A stretch of DNA of 64,000 nucleotides from Solibaculum_A intestinale (lineage in GTDB: Bacteria > Bacillota > Clostridia > Oscillospirales > Acutalibacteraceae), in assembly GCF_040096205.1 (NCBI RefSeq), contig NZ_JBBMFD010000008.1, positions 1-64,000 of the forward strand, read 5' to 3'. Under the pieces are notes generated by a model. The model made no database searches. It had not been told where the DNA came from and worked only from the letters and a program-made list of their open reading frames with translations. A program made the translations under genes and the position numbers. This document shows, piece by piece, positions 32,065 through 41,091 of the stretch. Every line of letters begins with the position of its first letter. Positions within the stretch are counted from its first letter, which is position 1.

Positions 32065-32781
32065 TTACCCTTCGTCGGCGGCCGGCTGGTTTTTGCACAG
32101 GAAATCCGCCACCGCCAAGTCATACGGGGTGGTGATTTTAAAGTTCTGCTGCTCGCCCACGACGATTTTCACCGGCAGCCCTTTGAGCCGGTAAATCTTG
32201 GACGCGTCGGTGAGGGTTTTCGCTTCCCGCTCGGTCAGGGAACGGCATACCTCGATAAAGGCCGCCATGCGAAAGCTCTGGGGCGTCTGTACCTGGTACA
32301 TAAGCTCCCTAGGCGGAATGGTGTCGAGAAACTCCCCTTCCCCGGTGGCGATGGTGTCGATGGCGGGAAGCATGGTGTTAGCCGCCCCCACCTCTCTGGC
32401 AAAGCGCACGTTCTCCTCCAGAATCCGTGCGCTTACAAAGGGACGCACCGCATCGTGGGAAACAAGGACGTCCTCCTCTTTGATGCCAAAGGTCTTCTCT
32501 ATATAGCCGCACACCCGCAGAAGGGAGCCGTTGCGGTCCTCTCCCCCCTCCACCACCGAAACAGCGGCTTCGGGCAGGTACTTTTCCAGCAGTACCTTCG
32601 TATACTCCATCCATTTGGCGGGCACCGCCACCAGCACCCGGTCGATGCAGCCGGCATGCAAAAACCGCTCCACCGTGTGAATCAGAATGGGGCGGCCGCC
32701 GATGGGCAGAAACTGTTTGGGACGCTGGGTATGCCCCATCCGCTCTCCCCGGCCGCCCGCCAGGATCCCTGCGTATACCAA
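32065..32781 (-). CDS. IspD/TarI-family cytidylyltransferase
   Basis: A 238-residue nucleotidyltransferase: VYAGILAGGRGERMG holds the CTP-binding loop, RPKQFLPI the catalytic Lys/Arg, SHDAVRPF the metal site, and QTPQSF and NFKITTPYDLAVAD the C-terminal contacts. The sequence reads closer to TarI (ribitol-5-phosphate to CDP-ribitol, for teichoic acid) than to classical IspD (MEP to CDP-ME), but only one family gene is visible here and annotation pipelines would call either. The start is TTG at 32781 with a G-rich site before it; a longer start upstream would add an Arg-rich tail without homology. The carbonic anhydrase gene lies 136 bases upstream. Confidence 0.85.
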   Translation of the reverse strand: MVYAGILAGGRGERMGHTQRPKQFLPIGGRPILIHTVERFLHAGCIDRVLVAVPAKWMEYTKVLLEKYLPEAAVSVVEGGEDRNGSLLRVCGYIEKTFGIKEEDVLVSHDAVRPFVSARILEENVRFAREVGAANTMLPAIDTIATGEGEFLDTIPPRELMYQVQTPQSFRMAAFIEVCRSLTEREAKTLTDASKIYRLKGLPVKIVVGEQQNFKITTPYDLAVADFLCKNQPAADEG

Positions 32782-32917
32782 AACGATCCCCGCCTTTTTG
32801 CTGTGTTTTCGCAAAGGAAGCGTCCAAACGCCGCTTCTGCGGCGACGCGGCATTCCTGTTTGCCGCCGGCCGCGGTTCGAACGTCTCTTTTGTCCACGCT
32901 GCGTGAAGGAACCCGCC

Positions 32918-33439
32918 TTACAGGTCCATCTGCTGCATAACCTTATATTCGTCCGCAAAGCGAACGTATTCCTCGGCGTTCGCCCGCATTCCCTGTTTTT
33001 CCTCCTCGGTCAAAGCCCGTACCGGCTGGGCCGGGCTTCCCAGCGCCACAAAGCCGTCCGGGATCTGCTTATGCCCGGTCACCAAAGCGCCCGCGCCGAT
33101 CATGGCTTCCTTTCCGATGACCGCCCCGTCCAAAACAATGCTGCCCATCCCAATGAGGGCTCCGTCCTTGATGGTGCAGGAGTGGAGAATGGCGCCGTGG
33201 CCCACCGTGACTCCATCGCCGATCACCAGGTCCTCTTCATGGCCGCAGTGAAGGATGCAGCCATCCTGCAGATTGGTACGGTTTCCCACCACAATACGCC
33301 GGCAGTCTCCCCGGATGACACAGTTATGCCCGATGTACGTGTCCTCCCCGATGACCACATCGCCGATGATCTGGGCCGTCTCCGCGATATAAGCATCTGG
33401 AGAAATCTCGGGCGCTTTGTCCTGGTACGATAGAATCAT
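32918..33439 (-). CDS. Gamma-class carbonic anhydrase-like hexapeptide protein
   Basis: A 173-residue left-handed beta-helix protein of the YrdA/PaaY type. Repeated hexapeptides (VVIGEDTYIGHNCVIRGD, VIGDGVTVGHGAILHSC) build the helix, and the zinc His residues are those of LHCGHEE and VGHGAILHS. RTNLQDG and VALGSPAQPVR are family marks. It may hydrate CO2; many homologues show no measured activity. ATG at 33439 follows GGAAGGG. Cytoplasmic. The upstream in-frame extension covers the tRNA-Gln promoter and is rejected. Confidence 0.92.
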   Translation of the reverse strand: MILSYQDKAPEISPDAYIAETAQIIGDVVIGEDTYIGHNCVIRGDCRRIVVGNRTNLQDGCILHCGHEEDLVIGDGVTVGHGAILHSCTIKDGALIGMGSIVLDGAVIGKEAMIGAGALVTGHKQIPDGFVALGSPAQPVRALTEEEKQGMRANAEEYVRFADEYKVMQQMDL

Positions 33440-33570
33440 GGTATTCCCATCCCTTCCGCCTGTCTGCTTTTTCCACAGGCTTTCGTTTGTTATTATAGCA
33501 GGCTTTTCTTCCCGCCGCAATCGACACCACAAGTATTTTCCGAAAACCCGGAAAAAATGCAACAAATCCC

Positions 33571-33599
33571 TTGACAAACGACCGAGGGATGTCTATAAT
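33571..33599 (+). promoter_or_regulatory. Consensus promoter of tRNA-Gln(CTG)
   Basis: TTGACA, exactly 17 bases, TATAAT, 24 bases before the tRNA. Confidence 0.9.
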
Positions 33600-33622
33600 T
33601 ATCCATGCTGTCTTAAAACTGA

Positions 33623-33696
33623 TGCGGAATTGTGTAATGGTAGCACGGCAGACTCTGACTCTGTTTGTGAGGGTTCGAATCCTTCTTCCGCAGCCA
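33623..33696 (+). tRNA. tRNA-Gln (anticodon CTG)
   Basis: Acceptor arms TGCGGAA and TTCCGCA pair; anticodon loop CTCTGAC between GCAGA and TCTGT; T loop GGTTCGAATCC. CCA encoded. With the TTG isoacceptor at 21330 it covers both Gln codons. Confidence 0.95.
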
Positions 33697-33735
33697 AAAC
33701 GCCGCAAGTGGGAAACCGCTTGCGGCGTTTTTTTG
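33697..33735 (+). terminator. Terminator of tRNA-Gln(CTG)
   Basis: AAAACGCCGCAAG and CTTGCGGCGTTTT form the stem, followed by a run of T. Confidence 0.92.
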
Positions 33736-33972
33736 AAAGATTCTTGCTGACCTTTCGATCTGTGGCCTGTATTGAATTTATAATGTTACACAAAAATAAT
33801 CCTCCCCGTTTGGTAGAAAACCCGGAATTGTGAGAAATTACAACAAAATCCGGCCTCATTCTGCTTTACAAAACCCGCCGTACCCATTATAATGTAGGAT
33901 GTATCTTTAGGGGCTACTTTTCGAAAACACAGGCGGCAATGGGTTCGTTGTGCCTACGATGGGGGTTTGCAA

Positions 33973-34683
33973 ATGAATAGCAGCTTTCCCAGAATCATGA
34001 CCTTGCTTCGTAAGGAACGCGGCATCAGCCAGAAGGCCGCCTCGCAGGGGCTGGGAATTTCCCAGGCTTTGCTTTCACACTATGAAAAGGGAATCCGCGA
34101 ATGCGGGCTGGATTTCTTAGTCCGGGCAGCGGATTATTACCAGGTATCGTGCGACTATTTGCTGGGACGCACGCCGGACCGCAACGGGGCGCAGATTACG
34201 GTGGAGGATATTCCGGAACCGGATGCGGCGGGAAAGGAAAACGTGTTCCGCGGCAGCGTCCTTCCCACGCTCAACAAAAAACTGATTGCCAATTCGCTGA
34301 ACATTGTGTACGACAAGCTGCAAACCTGCAACAACAAGGGGCTGACCACGGAGGTATCCGCCTTCTTCATGCTGTCGGTGTACCGGATGCTCCGAGTGCT
34401 CTACGGGGCCAATCCCAAAAACCCGCAGTCGACCTTCGCTGTCCCGCCTCAGCTTGCCCGCGGTTCGGCGTCGGCTCAGATGCAGCTGGCGGAGGCAAAC
34501 GCTAAGTGTATTGCCGGAGGGCTCAATCTATGCGGGTTTGAAGGTCTTTCCGACCCTGCTCTGCTTGCCATGACGCCCGAGCAGCTGCTTAAGGATTATC
34601 CTTTGTTCGCTTCTTCTCTCATGAACCTGATCCAGAACGCGGAAAACCGCATGGGATACCACAAAAAAACATCGTCCAAATAA
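33973..34683 (+). CDS. XRE-family transcriptional regulator with C-terminal helical domain
   Basis: A 236-residue protein. Residues ~5-65 are a Cro/C1 helix-turn-helix (IMTLLRKERGISQKAASQGLG then SQALLSHYEKGIRECG), ending VSCDYLLGRTPDR. The remaining ~165 residues are mostly helical, with TLNKKLIANSLNIVYDKLQ and LLKDYPLFASSLMNLIQNAE, and match no sensor family I can name. ATG at 33973 follows a GGGGG stretch. It lies just before the glycogen operon, separated from it by a terminator and a new promoter, so a regulatory link is possible but unproven. Confidence 0.85.
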   Translation: MNSSFPRIMTLLRKERGISQKAASQGLGISQALLSHYEKGIRECGLDFLVRAADYYQVSCDYLLGRTPDRNGAQITVEDIPEPDAAGKENVFRGSVLPTLNKKLIANSLNIVYDKLQTCNNKGLTTEVSAFFMLSVYRMLRVLYGANPKNPQSTFAVPPQLARGSASAQMQLAEANAKCIAGGLNLCGFEGLSDPALLAMTPEQLLKDYPLFASSLMNLIQNAENRMGYHKKTSSK

Positions 34684-34691
34684 AGATGTTT

Positions 34692-34745
34692 GGCGGCTTG
34701 TACCGCCCGGAAGAAATTTTCGGGGGTATAAGCCGCTTTTTGATT
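34692..34745 (+). terminator. Terminator of the XRE regulator gene
   Basis: GCGGCTTGTACC and GGTATAAGCCGC (one bulge) form the stem, followed by TTTTTGATTTTT. Confidence 0.82.
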
Positions 34746-34788
34746 TTTCCAATTGGCTGAAAAGTTTCCGGAATCAAAAGCAAAAAAA

Positions 34789-34819
34789 GCATTGCACCAA
34801 TGCATTTTTATGCTATAAT
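34789..34819 (+). promoter_or_regulatory. Glycogen operon promoter with dyad over the -35
   Basis: TTGCAC, 16 bases, TATAAT with an extended TG. GCATTG-CAC-CAATGC (34789-34803) is a perfect palindrome across the -35. About 190 bases of leader precede glgB. Confidence 0.7.
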
Positions 34820-35016
34820 TGTGTTCTGTGCTAATTTTTACCAGTTGTCAAAACCGCCAATTATAACAGCCATCTCCCGCCTATTTGTATATATCGCACA
34901 GAACTTTTCAGTGATTTTCCACATGAGTTATGCGAATATTACCATAAACCCCTTGAAAACTGGAAAAAAAGTTGGTAAAATAAATGCATGGTAACATGGA
35001 AACGGAGGGATATTCA

Positions 35017-37008
35017 ATGCCAGAGAACCATTTGCTCGATTGTTCGGCGCCCTTAGCCTTGTTCCACCAGGGGAAACATACGAAAGCCTACGAATTCTTA
35101 GGCGCGCACCTGTTCCGGGATGGAAAAGAGACAAAAGCGGTGTTTCGCACCTGGGCTCCCAATGCGGTTTCGCTCAGCGTGGTAGGCACCTTTAACGATT
35201 GGGACACCCAGGCCAATCCCATGCGCCGCATTTCCGACGGCGGGGTTTGGGAAGCGGTCGTCGCCGGGGTCAAGCAATTTGATCTTTACAAGTACGCGGT
35301 GGAAACCCAGGACGAAGAGGTGGTTTTGAAAACCGACCCGTACGGGTTTCACACGGAAACGGCGCCGGACAATGCTTCCCGCCTTTACGACCTGGAAGGG
35401 TACCAGTGGAAAGACGGGGCTTGGCTCGCAAAAAAAGCAAAAACCAACATCTACGAAAGCCCGGTCAACATCTATGAGGTACACGCGGGTTCCTGGAAGC
35501 AGTACCCGGACGGAAAGCCCTTTTCTTACGAGAAGCTGGCCGACGAGCTCATTGAATACGTGCTGGAAATGGGATATACCCACATCGAGCTGCTGCCTTT
35601 GACCGAGTATCCCTATGACGGCTCTTGGGGCTATCAGGTGACCGGGTATTTCGCCCCTACCTCCCGCTATGGCACTCCAAAAGACCTGATGAAATTCATA
35701 GACCGGTTCCACCAGGCGGGCATCGGGGTGATTATGGACTGGGTTCCGGCCCATTTTCCAAGGGACGGGCACGGCCTGTTCCGGTTCGACGGCACCCACT
35801 GCTACGAATACGCCGACCCGCGGAAGGGTGAGCACAAGGAGTGGGGAACCTGCGTGTTCGACTATGGGCGAAACGAGGTGGTTTCTTTTCTGACCTCCTC
35901 GGCCATGTTCTGGCTGGACAAGTACCACATCGACGGCATCCGGGTGGACGCGGTGGCCTCCATGCTTTATCTGGACTATAACCGCCGGGACGGGGAATGG
36001 ATCGCCAACAAATACGGCGGCAAGGAAAACCTGGAGGCGGTTGATTTCTTAAAACACCTAAACGAAGCGGTGTTCGCCCAATTCCCCGACGTGATGATGA
36101 TCGCGGAGGAATCGACGGCCTGGCCGCTGGTTTCCAAGCCCACCTATATGGGGGGCCTGGGGTTCAACTTCAAGTGGAACATGGGCTGGATGAACGACAT
36201 GCTGCGCTACATGTCCACCGACCCGTATTTCCGCCGGCATAACCACGACGCGCTGACCTTCTCCTTCTTCTACGCGTTCTCGGAAAACTATGTGCTGCCC
36301 GTCTCTCACGACGAGGTGGTCCACGGCAAATGCTCCCTCATCGGGAAGATGCCGGGGGAATACGAGCAGAAGTTCGCGGGCGTGCGGGCGTTTCTGGCCT
36401 TTATGATGGCCCACCCGGGCAAGAAGCTTTTGTTTATGGGGCAGGAGTTCGGCCAGTTTAACGAATGGAATTACCAGACGGGGCTGGACTGGATGCTGCT
36501 CGATTATCCCGCGCACAAGCAGCTGCAGCGCTACTCCAAGTCCCTCAACGAATTTTACCGGGCCCATCCCCAGCTGTGGCAGATTGATTATTCCTGGGAG
36601 GGCTTCTCCTGGATTTCCAACGACGACAACCGCAATTCGGTCATCAGCTTCCGGCGGATGGACAAGGACGGCGGTGAGCTGATCGTAGTGTGCAACTTCC
36701 TCAACATCGCCCATGACAATTACCGCATCGGCGCCCCCTATTACGGGGAATACGCCGAGGTGTTCAATTCCGACGACAAAAAGTTCGGAGGCTCCGGGAT
36801 GCATAACCCAACCGTCATCCAGGCGGATTTGGAGACTCCCATGCACGGCTTTGAGCAATCCATTAAGCTGGTGCTGCCGCCTATGTCGGTTCTTTACCTG
36901 CGCTGCACCCGCAAGCTCAAAAAGCCGGTTAAACCGGTCAAACAGGCGACCCTTCCCAAGAAGGCGGCTGTTCCTACTCTTGTAAAAAAGGCCATAAAGG
37001 AGGAATAA
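35017..37008 (+). CDS. glgB: 1,4-alpha-glucan branching enzyme
   Basis: Transfers alpha-1,4 chains to alpha-1,6 positions in glycogen. The 663-residue GH13 protein has an N-terminal CBM48 domain (TFNDWDTQANPMRRIS), then the catalytic barrel with DWVPAHFP, GIRVDAVASML (nucleophile Asp), MIAEES (acid/base Glu) and LPVSHDEVVHGK. A C-terminal beta domain ends in a Lys/Pro-rich tail (KKPVKPVKQ). ATG at 35017 follows GGAGGG; a start eleven codons earlier has no ribosome site. First gene of glgB-glgC-glgD-glgA. Confidence 0.97.
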   Translation: MPENHLLDCSAPLALFHQGKHTKAYEFLGAHLFRDGKETKAVFRTWAPNAVSLSVVGTFNDWDTQANPMRRISDGGVWEAVVAGVKQFDLYKYAVETQDEEVVLKTDPYGFHTETAPDNASRLYDLEGYQWKDGAWLAKKAKTNIYESPVNIYEVHAGSWKQYPDGKPFSYEKLADELIEYVLEMGYTHIELLPLTEYPYDGSWGYQVTGYFAPTSRYGTPKDLMKFIDRFHQAGIGVIMDWVPAHFPRDGHGLFRFDGTHCYEYADPRKGEHKEWGTCVFDYGRNEVVSFLTSSAMFWLDKYHIDGIRVDAVASMLYLDYNRRDGEWIANKYGGKENLEAVDFLKHLNEAVFAQFPDVMMIAEESTAWPLVSKPTYMGGLGFNFKWNMGWMNDMLRYMSTDPYFRRHNHDALTFSFFYAFSENYVLPVSHDEVVHGKCSLIGKMPGEYEQKFAGVRAFLAFMMAHPGKKLLFMGQEFGQFNEWNYQTGLDWMLLDYPAHKQLQRYSKSLNEFYRAHPQLWQIDYSWEGFSWISNDDNRNSVISFRRMDKDGGELIVVCNFLNIAHDNYRIGAPYYGEYAEVFNSDDKKFGGSGMHNPTVIQADLETPMHGFEQSIKLVLPPMSVLYLRCTRKLKKPVKPVKQATLPKKAAVPTLVKKAIKEE

Positions 37009-37013
37009 ATCCT

Positions 37014-38231
37014 ATGTTTCGCAAGCAGGAATGTGTAGCAATGCTGCTGGCGGGCGGGCAGGGCAGCCGTTTGGGCGTTCTGACCAAGAATTTAGCAAAG
37101 CCTGCGGTGCCCTACGGCGGCAAATACCGTATCATCGACTTTCCTCTTTCCAACTGCGTCAATTCCGGGATTGAGACGGTGGGGGTCCTCACCCAGTACC
37201 AGCCCATGGTGCTCAATGAATACATCGGAACCGGCCAGCCCTGGGACCTGGATACCATGCACGGCGGCGTGCATGTGCTGCCCCCCTACCAGCGCAGCCG
37301 GGGCGCCGACTGGTACAAGGGCACGGCCAACGCCATTTATCAAAACATTCCCTTTATCGAGCGGTACGATCCCGATTACGTGCTGGTCCTGTCCGGCGAC
37401 CACATCTATAAAATGGACTATTCGAAGATGATCGCCGAGCATCAGAAAAACAACGCCGACTGCACCATCGCAGTGCTGGAGGTCCCGATGGAGGAGGCTT
37501 CCCGCTTCGGCATTCTCAACACCAACCCAGACAATTCCATTTACGAGTTTGACGAGAAGCCCAAGGTTCCCAAAAGCAACCTGGCTTCCATGGGTATCTA
37601 TGTCTTCAACTGGGAAAAGCTGCGCCGGTATCTGGAGGCGGACGAAGCGGATAAGAAATCCTCAAACGACTTCGGCAAAAACGTACTGCCGGCCATGCTG
37701 GCGGACGGGCAGCGGATGTTTGCTTACCGGTTCGAGGGCTACTGGAAGGACGTAGGTACCATCGACAGTCTCTGGGAGGCCAATATGGATCTTTTGAATC
37801 CCAAAGTGGACTTAGACCTTGGCGATCCGGCCTGGCGCATTTACGCACGCACGCCGGTGCTGCCGCCCCACTACATCGGGGAAAACGCCCTGGTGCAGAA
37901 TTCCCTCATTACCGAAGGCGCCAACGTGCTGGGCACGGTGGATTTTTCGGTTTTGTTCGCGGATACGGTGATTGAAGAGGGCGCGGTGGTACGCGACTCC
38001 ATTATTATGCCGGGCGCGAAGATTAAGAAAGGCGCAGTGGTTCAGTACGCCATCATCGGGGAAGACACGGTGGTGGAGGAAAACGCGGTCTTCGGCGAGC
38101 GGCCGGAGGAAGCGGAGAACCTGGACGCCTGGGGCGTAGCGGTTGCCGGGGCGGATCTGGTCATCGGCGCAGGCGCCAGGGTTCCGGCCAAGGCCATGGT
38201 GGAGAAAGACGTGAAGGGGGCGGTGAAATGA
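37014..38231 (+). CDS. glgC: Glucose-1-phosphate adenylyltransferase, catalytic subunit
   Basis: Makes ADP-glucose from glucose 1-phosphate and ATP, the committed step of glycogen synthesis. The 405-residue protein begins with the nucleotide loop MLLAGGQGSRLGVLTK, has SGDHIYKMDY and FGILNTN, and ends in a left-handed beta-helix (GAVVRDSIIMPGAKIKKGAVVQYAIIG). AAGGAGG lies before the ATG, only five bases after glgB. The last bases overlap glgD (ATGA). In Firmicutes GlgC pairs with GlgD. Confidence 0.97.
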   Translation: MFRKQECVAMLLAGGQGSRLGVLTKNLAKPAVPYGGKYRIIDFPLSNCVNSGIETVGVLTQYQPMVLNEYIGTGQPWDLDTMHGGVHVLPPYQRSRGADWYKGTANAIYQNIPFIERYDPDYVLVLSGDHIYKMDYSKMIAEHQKNNADCTIAVLEVPMEEASRFGILNTNPDNSIYEFDEKPKVPKSNLASMGIYVFNWEKLRRYLEADEADKKSSNDFGKNVLPAMLADGQRMFAYRFEGYWKDVGTIDSLWEANMDLLNPKVDLDLGDPAWRIYARTPVLPPHYIGENALVQNSLITEGANVLGTVDFSVLFADTVIEEGAVVRDSIIMPGAKIKKGAVVQYAIIGEDTVVEENAVFGERPEEAENLDAWGVAVAGADLVIGAGARVPAKAMVEKDVKGAVK

Positions 38232-39343
38232 GAGGCAACAATGTGTTAGGAATCGTGTTTTCCAACATGCACGACGAATTTCTCAAGGAACTGACCGCGG
38301 TGCGCACTCTTGGATCCATTCCCTTCGGCGGACGGTACCGGCTTATCGACTTCGCCCTGTCGAACATGGTAAACTCCGGCATCACCAAGGTTGGCGTCAT
38401 CACCAAGTCAAACTACCAGTCACTGATGGACCATCTGGGCTCCGGCAAGGCGTGGAACCTGTCGAGAAAGCGCCAGGGTCTTTACATACTCCCGCCCTTC
38501 GGCCAGGGCAACGATGTTTACAGCGACCGGATCCAGGCTCTGGAAGGCATCATGCCGTTCCTCAACCATTCCAATGAGGAATACGTGCTTCTTTCCGACT
38601 GCGACCTGGTCCTCAATTTCGACATTGACGCCATGATGGAAGCCCATATGGCTTCCGGGGCGGACATTACCATTGCTTACAAATACGGCGTCAAGCCGGA
38701 GCGGCGCAACGACGTGATCGTGATGGACTTAGACGAGACAAACCGGGTTACCAATATCGAAATTGATCCCCAGCGCACGGAGGACTGCTGTTTCGGGCTG
38801 AACATTTACCTGATGCGCAGGGATTTCCTGAAGATGGCTATTTCCTCCGCCCGCAGCAAAAGTGCTACCAGCTTTGTGCGGGATGTGATCCAGTCGCGGG
38901 TACTCAAGAACCGCATCTATGGCTACCGGGTAAAGGAACATGCCAGCGTCGTCGATTCCATCGCCAGCTACTTTTCCGCTAACATGGACCTGCTCAAGCC
39001 GGAGGTACGCGCCGAGCTTTTCGAGCGCAGCCGGCCGATCTACACTAAGGTCCGCGACGATATGCCCACCCGGTATGGCCTGGGCTCGTCGGTGAAAAAC
39101 AGCCTGATTGCCGACGGCTGCGTCATCGAGGGTGAAGTGGAGAACTCCATTTTGTTCCGCGGGGTGCATGTAGGCAAGGGCTGCAAGGTGAAAAACTGCA
39201 TCATCGGCCAGAATTCGGTTCTGGGAGTCAATTCCCAGATTGCCTATGTCATCACCGACAAGGATGTCATCCTCAAGGGAGGACGCACTCTGATGGGATT
39301 TGAGACTTATCCGGTGTTCATCGGCAAGGAGGCCGTGGTATGA
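38228..39343 (+). CDS. glgD: GlgD subunit of glucose-1-phosphate adenylyltransferase
   Basis: A 371-residue paralogue of GlgC. It keeps the fold (GIVFSNMHDEFLKELTAVRTLGS at the loop position, then the terminal beta-helix with NSLIADGCVIEGEVENSILF) but lacks the GGxGxRL loop. This fits the known role of GlgD as a helper that raises the activity of GlgC rather than a catalyst. Start ATG overlaps the glgC stop by four bases, so the two are translationally coupled, which favours equal amounts of both subunits. Confidence 0.95.
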   Translation: MRGNNVLGIVFSNMHDEFLKELTAVRTLGSIPFGGRYRLIDFALSNMVNSGITKVGVITKSNYQSLMDHLGSGKAWNLSRKRQGLYILPPFGQGNDVYSDRIQALEGIMPFLNHSNEEYVLLSDCDLVLNFDIDAMMEAHMASGADITIAYKYGVKPERRNDVIVMDLDETNRVTNIEIDPQRTEDCCFGLNIYLMRRDFLKMAISSARSKSATSFVRDVIQSRVLKNRIYGYRVKEHASVVDSIASYFSANMDLLKPEVRAELFERSRPIYTKVRDDMPTRYGLGSSVKNSLIADGCVIEGEVENSILFRGVHVGKGCKVKNCIIGQNSVLGVNSQIAYVITDKDVILKGGRTLMGFETYPVFIGKEAVV

Positions 39344-39392
39344 CCGGGCCGCACGGCGGCAATCGTCAAGTAGGAAGGGAGCCGAAGCAGAG

Positions 39393-40820
39393 ATGAAAGT
39401 GTTGTTTGTGACAAGTGAAGCGCTGCCCTTTGCAGCATCAGGGGGCCTGGGCGATGTGGCGGGTTCCCTGCCCCAGGCCATCCGCGCCCGGCTGGTGGGA
39501 TGCCGGATCGTCATGCCCTTATACGAAGAAATCCCCCAACATCTCAAGGATAATATGAAGTTTCTGACCAGCATCTCGGTACCGGTGGCCTGGCGGCGCC
39601 AGTACTGCGGCATTTTTGAAGCCAAGTACGGCGGGGTCATCTACTACCTGCTGGACAATCAATATTACTTTAAGCGCCAGGGGCTGTACGGGCATTACGA
39701 CGATGCGGAGCGGTTTGCATTTCTGTCCCGTGCCGCCATTGAAATTATCCCCGCAATTGACTTTAAGCCGGACGTGATTCACGCCAACGACTGGCAGACG
39801 GCGCTGACCCCTATTTACTATAAGCTGTTCTATCAGAATCTTCCCGAGTTCGCCGGGATCAAAACCGTCTTTACCATTCACAACATCCAGTACCAGGGCA
39901 AGTATGGCATGGAGCTTTTGGAGGACGTGTGCGGCCTGCCGAAGAATGCGGCGCATATTGTGGAATACGACAAGTGCGTCAACTTTATGAAGGGAGCCAT
40001 CGAAACGGCCGACGCGGTTACCACCGTGAGTCCCTCTTACGCCCAGGAAATCCTCGATCCCTGGTTCTCCCATGGGCTCGACCCCATCCTGGCGAAAAAT
40101 TCCTTTAAGCTGTCCGGTATCCTAAACGGCATCGACGTGGACAACTATAACCCCGCCACCGACAACCAAATCTATGCCAACTTTACCGCCGACGACCTGT
40201 CCGGCAAGGCGGAAAACAAGCGCATGCTCCAGGAGCGGATGGGGCTTCCCACCAATGCGGACATTCCGATCCTCAGTATGGTCACCCGTTTGGTTGCCCA
40301 TAAGGGGCTTGACCTGGTAAAGTATATCCTCGACGAGCTTTTGGGCTCGGAGGACATACAGATGGTGGTGCTCGGCTCGGGGGACTGGACCTATGAAAGC
40401 TTCTTCAAAGAGATGCAGCAGAAGTATCCGGGCAAGCTGTCGGTAGCCATCGGCTTTATCCCGGAGCTGTCCCGCAAGATTTACGCCGGGTCCGACCTGT
40501 TTTTGATGCCGTCAAAGAGCGAGCCCTGCGGCCTTTCCCAGATGATTTCCCTGCGCTACGGCACCGTTCCCATCGTGCGGGAAACCGGCGGCCTTCGCGA
40601 CAGCATTCACGACTCGGGCGACATGCAGGGCAACGGCTTTACCTTCAAAAGTTACAACGCCCACGACATGCTCGGCGCCATTCGCCGCGCCATCCATGGG
40701 TATTACGACCGGGAGAATTGGAAAATACTAGTTAAACGTGCCATGCAGTGTGACAACAGCTGGGGCAGGTCAGCCAACGAATACATCCGGCTGTACAAAT
40801 CCTTAGTCCAGCACGACTGA
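39393..40820 (+). CDS. glgA: Glycogen synthase
   Basis: Adds glucose from ADP-glucose to the non-reducing end of glycogen. The 475-residue GT5 protein has the N-terminal KVLFVTSEALPFAASGGLGDV (KTGGL-type substrate loop), DVIHANDWQT, VSPSYAQEI, and in the C-terminal half SMVTRLVAHKGLDLV and the nucleotide motif MPSKSEPCGLSQM. GAAGGGAG precedes the ATG. Last gene of the operon. No glycogen phosphorylase or debranching gene follows, so breakdown must be coded elsewhere. Confidence 0.97.
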   Translation: MKVLFVTSEALPFAASGGLGDVAGSLPQAIRARLVGCRIVMPLYEEIPQHLKDNMKFLTSISVPVAWRRQYCGIFEAKYGGVIYYLLDNQYYFKRQGLYGHYDDAERFAFLSRAAIEIIPAIDFKPDVIHANDWQTALTPIYYKLFYQNLPEFAGIKTVFTIHNIQYQGKYGMELLEDVCGLPKNAAHIVEYDKCVNFMKGAIETADAVTTVSPSYAQEILDPWFSHGLDPILAKNSFKLSGILNGIDVDNYNPATDNQIYANFTADDLSGKAENKRMLQERMGLPTNADIPILSMVTRLVAHKGLDLVKYILDELLGSEDIQMVVLGSGDWTYESFFKEMQQKYPGKLSVAIGFIPELSRKIYAGSDLFLMPSKSEPCGLSQMISLRYGTVPIVRETGGLRDSIHDSGDMQGNGFTFKSYNAHDMLGAIRRAIHGYYDRENWKILVKRAMQCDNSWGRSANEYIRLYKSLVQHD

Positions 40821-40841
40821 TTGCAAATCCCACGATAAAGC

Positions 40842-40897
40842 AACCCCCGCTGTTTTGATGACAGAAAACGGGTCATCGAAACAGCGGGGGTTTTCCT
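40842..40897 (+). terminator. Terminator of the glycogen operon
   Basis: AACCCCCGCTGTTT and AAACAGCGGGGGTT with further pairing (TGATGAC / GTCATCG), followed by TTCCTTT. Confidence 0.9.
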
Positions 40898-41091
40898 TTG
40901 ATTGCTCTCTTTCCTGTCCCTTCGCAACGGATCCAAGTAGGACGTACGTTCTGAGCCTCTGCGGGCATGGACGCAAATCAGGCCTATACCGCCTGGGATG
41001 TGAAAGATAACAAAACGGTAACCAGCCTCTTTCTTATACAAAAGGGAACAAGGAAACACCGCCCTTCATCCGGCCAAAGCAGATACACTCA

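Noticed and set aside
33623..33696. tRNA-Gln as a phage attachment site
   Set aside because: No second copy of its 3' end was seen nearby and no integrase gene lies in the window.
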